A stretch of 64,000 bases of DNA from the NCBI GenBank assembly GCA_041389725.1, contig JAWKRG010000007.1, forward strand, positions 372,001-436,000, read 5' to 3'. Source of the DNA: Polyangiaceae bacterium. Lineage in GTDB: Bacteria; Myxococcota_A; Polyangia; Polyangiales; Polyangiaceae. Below the pieces are notes generated by a model. That model did not search any database and had not been told where the DNA came from. It saw only the letters and a list, made by a program, of their open reading frames with translations. The translations under genes and the position numbers were made by a program. Below are positions 33,937-41,890 of this stretch, one piece after another. The first letter of the stretch is position 1. Each line of letters opens with the position of its first letter.

Positions 33937-35016
33937 TCACGCAACACGACGATAGTCGTGGTGCAGACCGCCGAGCACGGGCAGCGCCACGACGTCGCCG
34001 GTGGGCGGCGGCCTCGCGCGCAGCTCGGGATACGGCTGAGGGATCTTGCCCGTGGCTTGCGAAGGGCGCGCCCCGTTGTAGTAGCGTACGTACTCCCGCA
34101 TCACGCGCATGAGGTGACGCACGTTGAAGAAGACGAAGTGGTTGAGCACGTGTTCGCGCAGCGTGCGGTTCAGTCGCTCCACATAGGCGTTCGCGTTCGG
34201 CGCTCCGTACGGGATTGGGATCCCTTGGATGCTCATCACCGAGTGCAGCCACAGGTCCAGGGCCGAGCGGAAGGGTCGCCCCCTATCCCGCTTTCGAAAC
34301 TGCCCGAAGATCCCGTCGTTGTCATGGATCAGAAAGCGCGGCGCGGTGTCCTCGGGACACGCTTGGCGGATCTGCGCTTTGACCCAATCCAGCGACGGAC
34401 TGTCGGTGGCGTTCAGCCACACGATGCGCCGGCTTTGGATCTCTACGATTACGAAGATTTAGATGCTCACGAAGCGCGCGCTCCGTTGCACCACGAAGTC
34501 GCAAGCCCAAATGCCATCAGCGTGATTCCTGATGAAGGTCCGCCAGTTTTGCGAGTCACGCTTCGGTGGCTTCGGTCGCGGCGCACGCCAGCGATAGCGG
34601 CGGACGGTGCTGGCCGCGTGACGCACGCCGAGCTTTTCCTCCAGCTCCAAGGCGAGTTGATCTTCCCCCAGCTCGGGATGCTCGCGGCTCAGGCTGCGGA
34701 TTAGATCGATGTGCTCGCGCGGGATGCGCGGTCTGCCGCAGCGGCTTTTCCACTTCCAAAACATCTTGTAGCCAATGCGATGCCAGCCAAGCACGGTAGC
34801 AGGCTTCATAAAAACGAGCGCCTCACGCCAGCAGGGCCAGTTGCGGCAGAGCGCAATCCAGGACATCCGCTCGAAGACCGACAGCTTGGGGCGCTTGCCC
34901 TCGCGAATCAGCACACCCAGCTGCTGCTCCAGCGCCGCGAGCTGCGCGGCGGTGTGCGCTCGAGATCGTACCGAGCTGACCAGACCCCACAGCAGCGCGC
35001 GCAGCACGTTGAGCAT
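33937..35016 (-). pseudogene. DDE integrase-core transposase with one internal stop
   Basis: One reading frame of 359 codons from 35016 to 33937 is interrupted only by TAA at 34459-34461. Before the stop are helix-turn-helix segments and the first catalytic Asp in DGIWACDFVVQ (codon 34498-34500). After it are the second Asp in RFLIHDNDGIFG and the Glu in NAYVERLNRTLREHV. The end VLPVLGGLHHDYRRV is typical of this integrase-core IS group. With TAA read as Tyr the sequence is FVSI-Y-IFVIVEIQSRR, which suits the family. No terminal inverted repeat was found. It is probably inactive unless the stop is read through. Confidence 0.85.
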
Positions 35017-35107
35017 GCGTCGAGTTCACCGGAGCTGACGAGGGACGACAAGACACCCTCGCTTGAAACACAACGCCGCAATGAAGCCCTCGATGCAGGA
35101 TGCGCGC

Positions 35108-35981
35108 ATGCAAAACCCGCACGACCGCTTCTTTCGCCACGTGTTCTCGGATCCCGAGCGGGCGAGCTGAAAGCGATCTTGCCGGCGGAACTTGGAGCAC
35201 AGATCGACTGGCTGACCCTGCGGCTCGTGCCTGGCAGCTACGTGGACTCAAAGCTCAGCGACCTACGCTCCGATGTGCTGTTCGAGGCACAGCTTGGCAA
35301 TTCACCGCTGCCCCTCTACTGCCTTCTGGAACACCAAAGCGAACAGCCGAAATGGATGCCGCTCCGGATACTCGGCTACTGGTGCGGATCTGGGAAGACT
35401 ATTTGCGGGCTCATCCTGGAGTCGATCGGTTGCCTCCAATCTTGCCGGCAGTCGTCTACCACGGCGACTCGCCCTGGACCCACCGGGTGTCGTTGATGGA
35501 GCTGATGGAAGTCGATGCCGCCATGAGCAAGCTGCTCACGCCGCACATTCCCGACTTCGCTTTTCGCCTGGACGACCTCTCGAACGCCGGCGCGGAAGAG
35601 CTGCGCGCTCGCGCAATGACCGCGATGGCGAAGCTATCGCTGTTCTGCCTGGCTCGCGCCCGCAAGAGCGGCGACGTAGCCGTCGAGCTGGAGCAGTGGT
35701 GGCAGGCCCAGCCGGAACGCATCGAGAAGCTGACCAAACAACTGGGACCCAGAGCCGAGGAAGCGTTGATGACGGGTGCAGAGATCCTAAGAGCCGAAGG
35801 CGAAGCCAAGGGCGAAGCAAGAGGCCAAGCCAAGACGCTGCTCAAGTTGCTCGACCTGAAATTTGGGACGCCCTCGGAAGCAACCGTTGCCCGCGTGCAA
35901 AGTGCCACCATCTCGCAGCTCGACGCCTGGGTCGAGCGCGTGCTCTCCGCCAGTTCGCTCGACGACGTGTTCAAGGACTAG
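35108..35981 (+). pseudogene. Rpn/YhgA-type nuclease, two frameshifts
   Basis: The protein starts MQNPHDRFFRHVFSDPERAS and runs into TGA. Family sequence resumes in another frame (GELKAILPAELGAQIDWLTL, then LSDLRSDVLFEAQLG and LLEHQSEQPKWMPLRILGY). It changes frame again at about 35,385 to VRIWEDYLRAHPGVDRLPPI and continues to KAILRA-like GEAKGEARGQAKTLLKLL and DDVFKD. The nuclease residues (Asp, Glu-x-Gln-like) sit in the middle piece. Rpn proteins are recombination-promoting DNA endonucleases linked to mobile elements. Each break fits loss of one or two bases. It is inactive as written. Confidence 0.85.
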
Positions 35982-36193
35982 CCGGTAGCACGGAAACGCG
36001 CAGCGGCTCAGCAACACCCCGCGCCCCACTCCCCACGGCATCGCGGCTGCACATCCTTGAATCGCCCCGAGATTCCCGGAGACTCCAAGACTTGGGAGAA
36101 TGGGGATCCTGGCAGCGCGCAGGGCGAGCATGCGCACGCAGAAGCCCTTTGAGCATCTAGCGTGCTGCTGAACGGGACGCGCGGACCCAGCGT

Positions 36194-37150
36194 TCAGCGT
36201 AGCGGGCGGCGCCCCAGGTAGAGGCGGAGCCGAAGACGACGGCTCTCCGGCGGCCTATTGCTGATGTCGAACAGTTGGGCAAACGGCGCCGTCCCTCTCG
36301 GGGCGCGAGGAGTGGGTGACACTCGGGCGTGAGCGGGGTCGGCCAAGGGCTCGCCCCGCTCGTCGAGGAGCGTTCCAGACCAGAGTCGTGCGACGTCGCC
36401 GTCCAAACGCAACCGCGCAGGCCCCTCTACCACGGGGGTGACACCGAGCAGCGCGACCAAGTCGTGGGCGACGCCGTCCGAGGTGAATGGCAGTGGGAGG
36501 TCGACGTACTCCCAGTGCGCGTCGGTCAACGCCTCGTAGTCGATGGCCAACTGCACGATGCGCCCCCGCTCGTCGTAGCCGCCCCATGCCGCGTAGAACT
36601 CTCCCCCGCCGCCGTACCCGGCGGTGAAAGCGAGCACATCCGGGCGCCCGGGCCAGCGATAGACACTCACACCCGTCGCAATCTCGTCGGTCGTGGGCTC
36701 GTCGAACAGCGGAACGCGTCGCGGTGGCGAGGTCGCAGCAACCAGCGCGCTCGTACCCGAATCTACCCCGTGGCCGGGATACTCGTAGGCAGGGTGCAAC
36801 CGTCGGTCGTAGAGGTCGGGAAGGTTTCGCCACTCGGCAATCGCCGCGCGATCGAACACGATGCGCGCCGCAGCGACGACCTCCCGCGTACTTGCGCCAC
36901 GCGGATCGGTGAAGAGGCAGAGCTGTACCGGAAAGGTGCCGGATGGAAGCTCCACGCCGATCACATGGCCAGGGGGAGGCTCCTCGCGTTCCGAGAACAG
37001 ATCGCGAACCTCCAGCGCACCGGGTCCCGGCGTTTGATTCAGCGTGATCTCTCCGATGTCGACAGCACGCGTCTCGAGCTTCGTTTCCCTTGCGATGCAC
37101 GTCATCCCTTGGAATACCGCTTCGAAATCCGTGTGTTCCACCTCCGCCAT
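36194..37150 (-). CDS. DUF4241-type protein
   Basis: The start is taken as ATG at 37150 (MAEVEHTDFEAVFQG). Another ATG at 37174 is possible. The protein of about 318 residues has SGTFPVQLCLF, GVDSGTSALVAAT, and the tail block VLAFTAGYGGGGEFYAAWGG followed by YDERGRIVQLAIDY. This last arrangement (phenotype of a Gly-rich turn, then GYD-x-x-GR-V) is the signature of DUF4241. Function is unknown, and members are often found among immunity or toxin-related neighbours. It has no signal peptide. Its 5' region is 190 bases before the Hint lipoprotein, which is divergent. Confidence 0.55.
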   Translation of the reverse strand: MAEVEHTDFEAVFQGMTCIARETKLETRAVDIGEITLNQTPGPGALEVRDLFSEREEPPPGHVIGVELPSGTFPVQLCLFTDPRGASTREVVAAARIVFDRAAIAEWRNLPDLYDRRLHPAYEYPGHGVDSGTSALVAATSPPRRVPLFDEPTTDEIATGVSVYRWPGRPDVLAFTAGYGGGGEFYAAWGGYDERGRIVQLAIDYEALTDAHWEYVDLPLPFTSDGVAHDLVALLGVTPVVEGPARLRLDGDVARLWSGTLLDERGEPLADPAHARVSPTPRAPRGTAPFAQLFDISNRPPESRRLRLRLYLGRRPLR

Positions 37151-37364
37151 GATGTCACGGTATTGGCTTCCCAAGTATCGTCACGGAACCGCGGCTGTCG
37201 GCTGCTAGCGCGTCCGGCCTTGAAAGGCGGGCGGCGACGGGGTCCCTTCGTGGACGCCCAAGGCTCTGGCGCAGCACCGCCCACGCGAGGGGAGGCACCC
37301 CAGTGATCCGCTGGGTGCTGCGCAGGCTCGCGCTGCTCTCCGGAACGCAGTACGCTCGCGAGTC

Positions 37365-38096
37365 ATGCGCATTCGCACTGTCCATGCTCTGTCATTGTTC
37401 GTCGTCTTGGCTGCATGCGAAACGACTCCTCCGGCGCAATCGCCGCCGCCGCCGCCACCGCCGGAGCCTGCGCCCGCGCCGGGACCGACGCCCACGCCCG
37501 GACCCGGTACTGAAACCGGACCCGGTCCTGGACCGGCGTCTGGAGAGTGCACGGGTCCCGCGCCGGGACCGGGCTACCAGTGTGTGCAGAACTGCGGACC
37601 GCCGGTCGCGCGCGCGGACGATCCACCGCCGGGCTCCAGCTGGCTCAGCGCCGAGGACGCGGCCAAGCGCAAGCAATATGGCTGCCCGATCTGCCTGCCC
37701 GCCAACGTGCGCATCGATACGCCAAGAGGCAGCGTCGCAGTGTCGGCGCTACGAGTAGGCGACGCCATTTGGACCTTGGATGCGCGAGGGCAGCGCGTCG
37801 CTGGCCGCGTGGAGCATGCAGACTCGACGCCCATTTCGGGTCCGCACTCCGTCGTGCGGGTGCGGCTGGCGGACGGCCGCACCGTCGTGGGCTCGCCCCT
37901 GCACCCAACCGCCGAGGGTCGCGCTCTCAGCGATCTACGTGCAGGCGATGCGCTGTCGGGCAGCGCGGTGCTCGAGACCACGCGGCAAGCCTTTCAAGGC
38001 GATCGTACCTATGACGTCCTGCCTTCGGGCTCGACCGGCGCCTACTGGGCCGACGGCGTGCTGCTGCGCTCCAGCTTCTGGCAGCGCAAACCTTAG
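37365..38096 (+). CDS. Lipoprotein with Hint (hedgehog/intein) domain
   Basis: MRIRTVHALSLFVVLAAC is a lipoprotein signal (Cys 18). A linker of Pro and Gly (residues 24-60, PPPPPPP then GPGPGP) follows. The C-terminal 140 residues are a Hint domain. It begins at a Cys (GCPICLPANVRIDTPRG), has ALRVGDAIWTLDARGQRVAG, the middle strand VVRVRLADGRTVVGSPLHPT with the conserved His, then LRAGDALSGSAVL and TYDVLPSGSTGAYWADGVLL. Hint domains cleave or splice the peptide bond on their N-side. The nucleophile Cys is retained. A self-processing surface lipoprotein is likely, with no substrate known. Confidence 0.8.
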   Translation: MRIRTVHALSLFVVLAACETTPPAQSPPPPPPPEPAPAPGPTPTPGPGTETGPGPGPASGECTGPAPGPGYQCVQNCGPPVARADDPPPGSSWLSAEDAAKRKQYGCPICLPANVRIDTPRGSVAVSALRVGDAIWTLDARGQRVAGRVEHADSTPISGPHSVVRVRLADGRTVVGSPLHPTAEGRALSDLRAGDALSGSAVLETTRQAFQGDRTYDVLPSGSTGAYWADGVLLRSSFWQRKP

Positions 38097-38159
38097 TACT
38101 CGAAGGGTATCACGCGCTGCGGGCGCCAGCGTGATATTCGTGAGCAAGGACGTGGTCGG

Positions 38160-40898
38160 TTGGCTCTTCGCAGCGCAGTGACGCGTGGGTCGCCGTTCGT
38201 TGGACGCGAACGCGAGCTTCGCGCTGCCAGCAGTGCGCTTGCGCCACGTCGTGTCGTCACGATCCTGGGCGCGCCCGGCGTGGGCAAGACGCGCTTGGCA
38301 GAAGAGCTTGCACAACCCTTTGGTGCGGCGCTCGCCTTCGTCGATCTGTCGCTGGCCACTACAAGCGCGGACGCTGGTTTGGCGCTGGCACGCGAACTGG
38401 ACGCACAGATCCTCGAGCGGGGCGAGTTGATAGTGGAAGATCAGCTCGGCGCCGCACTTGCTGCTCGCGGCGAGCTGTTGGTGGTGTTCGACAATGCGGA
38501 GACCGTGAGCTCACTGGGCGCGCTGTTGGCGCGACTCGTCGAACTCGCTCCGCAGGCCCGCTTCTTGGTCACGAGTAGGGAGCTGTTGCGGCTGCCCTTC
38601 GAAGTCGCGCTGGAGCTTCCACCCTTGGAGCTTCCGCCCGCTAGCGCGACCCCGGCAGAGATCGTGGAGTCACCCGCGGTGAAGCTATTCGTGGAGCGAG
38701 CGCGACGCGTGCGCCTGGACTACGATCTGGCAGAGCGGGACGCGCTGGACGTGGCGGCCATCGTCCATGTCCTCGATGGGCTGCCTCTGGCGATCGAACT
38801 GTGCGCATCAAAGATGGACATCTTGGGCCCGCGTCAGATCCGAGAGCGCCTGGCCAGCGGACAGTTCGTCATGGGCGCCACGACTCCCCGCGGCACCGGA
38901 GACCGTCACGCGAGCTTGAACAACGCCATTGCTTGGTCCTTCGCACAGCTCGACGAAGCAGAGCGAAGCGCGCTCGCGGCACTCGCTGCATTCCGTGGTG
39001 GCTTTGACTTGGACGCCGCGCAAGCCGTACTCGACTTGGTCGACTCAGAGCACGTGCTCGAGTTGGTGGCACGCCTGCACGCGCGTTCCTTGCTGTTCGC
39101 GCACGAACCGAGCGAGTTGCCTGGGGAGCGGCGCTATCGTCTGTTTCACGCCATCCGCGAGTTCATCGCTGCACGCGCGGAACTGGCCGAGGTGCGGAGC
39201 ACAGCAGCGGCACGACATGTTTCGTACTTCGTCGGCCTCGGGGCGGATCTCGCGGAGGCCAGCCGCGGCCCGAGCGGTGCCGTGGCGTTTCGCCGCCTGT
39301 TGGTGCACCACGACGACCTGCTCCACGCGCTTCGTCACGAACTCACGGCGGGCGACGTTCGGTCTGCACTTTCACTGCTCCTCGCCCTCGAAGCGATCTA
39401 CGCCAGACGCGGCCCCTTCGCGCGCTATCGTGAGATTGCCGAGCAGGCATTGGCCCGCGCTGAACGTGAGCGCATCGACGGATCGTTGCGTGCCAAGGCA
39501 GAGCTGGCTCTGGGGGCAACGTGCATCCTGGCTGGGCAACATGCCGAGGCAGCGGCTGCCCTCGATCGAGCCATCAGTTTGGCCGAGAACGCTGACGCGC
39601 CGGACGTTCGAGTCGTTGCGCTAGCGCGCCGTGCCCGTGTGTATGGGTGGCTGGGAGACGTCGCAGGCGCGGAAGCAGCATTCGCGCGCGTCGACACCGA
39701 AGCCCCGATCCATGACCGCGCGCGGATGCTCTACTTGCGCGAACACGGCACGTTCCTAGCGGACCGTGGAGACACCTCAGGCGCTCTGGGCGAGATCGAG
39801 GAAGCGCTCACGCTCGCCGGCAAGCTCGGTGACCGCTTCGAAGAGTGCAACATCCGCGCAACTCTCGGCGCCAGGTGCATCGAGCTCGGGGATCTGGACG
39901 CGGCGCGCCACCACCTGGGCGAAGCCATCGTTGCAGCAGAAGAGTTGGGCGACCGGCGATTGGAGGGGTGGTTTCGTGCCTACTTGGGCTATGCCATGCA
40001 CGAAAGCAGGCGATACGACGACGCCCGGGCGCTGTGCGAGCACGCGGTGCTCCTGGGCCAAAGCTTGGGTGACCGGCGGCTTGCAGCCAGCGCCGCCGGC
40101 TACCTCGCCAACCTCGCTTTCGAACTGGGCCACTACGACGAAGCGCGTGCGAAGTACGACCAGGCGCTTGGCTCGTTTCACGCGACGGATCGACGCTCAG
40201 CTACCATTTTCGGCGCTTGGCGCGCAGCGCTGGACGCTTGCACGGGTGGCCTACAGGAGGCCGAACGTCGATTCGCGCAGGCGAGCGCAGTACTCAGCGA
40301 AGTGGGAGCCCCCGCGGATCTCGAAGCCCTGGCTTTGCTTCGCGGACTGCTCGAACTGCGGGAGGCCGAGGCGGCCGCAGCGAGTGGAAACTTGGCGGAG
40401 GCAAGATCCACCGCGACGCGACTGCTCGCGCACTTGGAAGCCAGTACGCGACAGAACCCTCCCGCTCCAGACGAAGTCCGCATGGCGGCGCGGGCCTTGT
40501 CTCAGGCCGTCGATCGCTCGTTGGCGAAAGGAGCCTCTTGGCTGTCACCTCCCGATGCGCTGGTGATCGAGGCGAGCGGCGTTTGGTTCCGAACACCCGG
40601 CGGCGAGACCGTGGATCTTGCGCACCGTGGAGCCCCCCGCGCCTTGCTCGCTCGCTTGCTTGCTGCGCGTCTCGAAGGAGGCGACGGTTGGGTGGGTGCC
40701 CAGGATCTCGTTGCTGCCGCCTGGCCAGGTGAGCGCATCACCAAGGACGCAGCGTCCCTTCGCTTGCGTGTTGCGCTCAGCTCCCTGCGCAAGCTCGGCC
40801 TGGGAGCCCACCTTCAGCGTCGGGCCGGAAAGTATCGAATCAACACAGAAATTCCGGTGCGTGCGGTAGAGACCGAGACGGAAATAACAAACGATTAA
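38160..40898 (+). CDS. STAND-type ATPase regulator: NTPase, TPR and C-terminal winged helix
   Basis: The start is TTG at 38160. GTG at 38178 (TRGSPFVGREREL) is also possible. Residues 12-300 form an AAA/NB-ARC-like NTPase with Walker A ILGAPGVGKTRLAEEL (37-44) and Walker B ELLVVFDNAETV, followed by LDGLPLAIELCASKM, a typical STAND motif. Residues about 340-780 are tetratricopeptide repeats. The last 110 residues look like a winged helix of the OmpR/AfsR type (ALLARLLAARLEGGDGWVGA, SLRLRVALSSLRKLG). The DNA-binding domain is at the C-terminus, reverse to SARP proteins. It probably senses a ligand through TPRs and activates transcription. Confidence 0.85.
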   Translation: MALRSAVTRGSPFVGRERELRAASSALAPRRVVTILGAPGVGKTRLAEELAQPFGAALAFVDLSLATTSADAGLALARELDAQILERGELIVEDQLGAALAARGELLVVFDNAETVSSLGALLARLVELAPQARFLVTSRELLRLPFEVALELPPLELPPASATPAEIVESPAVKLFVERARRVRLDYDLAERDALDVAAIVHVLDGLPLAIELCASKMDILGPRQIRERLASGQFVMGATTPRGTGDRHASLNNAIAWSFAQLDEAERSALAALAAFRGGFDLDAAQAVLDLVDSEHVLELVARLHARSLLFAHEPSELPGERRYRLFHAIREFIAARAELAEVRSTAAARHVSYFVGLGADLAEASRGPSGAVAFRRLLVHHDDLLHALRHELTAGDVRSALSLLLALEAIYARRGPFARYREIAEQALARAERERIDGSLRAKAELALGATCILAGQHAEAAAALDRAISLAENADAPDVRVVALARRARVYGWLGDVAGAEAAFARVDTEAPIHDRARMLYLREHGTFLADRGDTSGALGEIEEALTLAGKLGDRFEECNIRATLGARCIELGDLDAARHHLGEAIVAAEELGDRRLEGWFRAYLGYAMHESRRYDDARALCEHAVLLGQSLGDRRLAASAAGYLANLAFELGHYDEARAKYDQALGSFHATDRRSATIFGAWRAALDACTGGLQEAERRFAQASAVLSEVGAPADLEALALLRGLLELREAEAAAASGNLAEARSTATRLLAHLEASTRQNPPAPDEVRMAARALSQAVDRSLAKGASWLSPPDALVIEASGVWFRTPGGETVDLAHRGAPRALLARLLAARLEGGDGWVGAQDLVAAAWPGERITKDAASLRLRVALSSLRKLGLGAHLQRRAGKYRINTEIPVRAVETETEITND

Positions 40899-40961
40899 CG
40901 ACCCCGGCGCAGACCCCACTGCTAGAGGCACCTCGCTTTTTCACCAACAGGCGGGTGGTTC

Positions 40962-41849
40962 ATGCACACAAGCGTCAAGGTCACGTTCACATTCATCGCA
41001 CTCTCGATGGTCGGCTGTATCGCGACCCCCGACGACAGCTTGGGCGATAGCAACGGTTCTAGCGGAGGGGGCGGCAACACGAGCAGCGGCGGCTTCACGA
41101 GCAGCGGCGGCAAGGTTGGGATCGGTGGTGCCGGCGCGAGCAGCAGTGCCAGCGGTGGGGGCGCGAATACCGGCAGTAGCGGTGACGCCGCCGGAGGTAG
41201 CGGAGCCGGGGGCGAGGCAGGAACTAGCGGAGGCAGCGGCAGCGGCGGCAACGCGAGTGGTGGTAACGGAAGCGGAAGCGGCGGCAATCCCAGCAGCGGC
41301 GGAGCCAATAGCACTGGCGGCAACGCGAGTGGCGGCAACGGCAGCGGGGGCGGCGCTGGGTGCGCCTGCGATCAGAATAGCTGGTGCGAACCTGGCTGCG
41401 GTTGCGATTTGGACTGCGCTAGCCCGTGCCCATGCGACTTTGGCGGTGGCTGCAACGTCGGCTGTGCGTGCGACCCGTTCTGCTATCAGCCCGCCGGACC
41501 CACTTCAGGCGCGTGTACGACCTTGGCACTACCCGCGTCTACCGCGGGCAGCATCGACGCGACGGACCCGGTCTTCAACACCCTGCCGCACGATACCTAC
41601 TGCGTGACGCTGAATGCAGGCAACAAGCTGAGCGTGGAGACCAGCGGCAGTGGTAATGCCATCAGCGATACCGTCATCACCCTCACGGATTCCGCCGGCA
41701 AGCTTCTGACCTACGACGACGACGGGGCGCCAAACTTCTTTTCCAAGTTCGAGTTCGTCGCCTCGAGCAGCGGCACCTACGTCATCAGCGTGTTCCCGGT
41801 GAACTCGTACGTATCCGGCGACTACGCGCTGAGCGTCAGCGCGCAGTGA
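40962..41849 (+). CDS. Lipoprotein with Cys-rich cluster and PPC-like domain
   Basis: MHTSVKVTFTFIALSMVGC is a lipoprotein signal (Cys 19). Residues 26-128 are Gly/Ser/Asn repeats (SSGGGGNTSSGG, GGNASGGNGSG). A dense cysteine segment follows, CACDQNSWCEPGCGCDLDC and CPCDFGGGCNVGCACDPFC, in which C-x-C-D and G-C units recur at regular spacing. The C-terminal 105 residues are all beta with YCVTLNAGNKLSVETSGSG and YVISVFPVNSYVSGDYALSV, resembling a bacterial pre-peptidase (PPC) domain. No enzyme part is present. It is probably a surface protein. The Cys cluster may bind metal or form disulfides. Confidence 0.75.
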   Translation: MHTSVKVTFTFIALSMVGCIATPDDSLGDSNGSSGGGGNTSSGGFTSSGGKVGIGGAGASSSASGGGANTGSSGDAAGGSGAGGEAGTSGGSGSGGNASGGNGSGSGGNPSSGGANSTGGNASGGNGSGGGAGCACDQNSWCEPGCGCDLDCASPCPCDFGGGCNVGCACDPFCYQPAGPTSGACTTLALPASTAGSIDATDPVFNTLPHDTYCVTLNAGNKLSVETSGSGNAISDTVITLTDSAGKLLTYDDDGAPNFFSKFEFVASSSGTYVISVFPVNSYVSGDYALSVSAQ

Positions 41850-41890
41850 CAGCGCAAAAGCAGGCGACGACCCGAGCACGAGAGGATGTC

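Noticed and set aside
33743..34252. Minus-strand frame overlapping the DDE transposase end
   Set aside because: It is out of frame with the catalytic residues and has no family resemblance.
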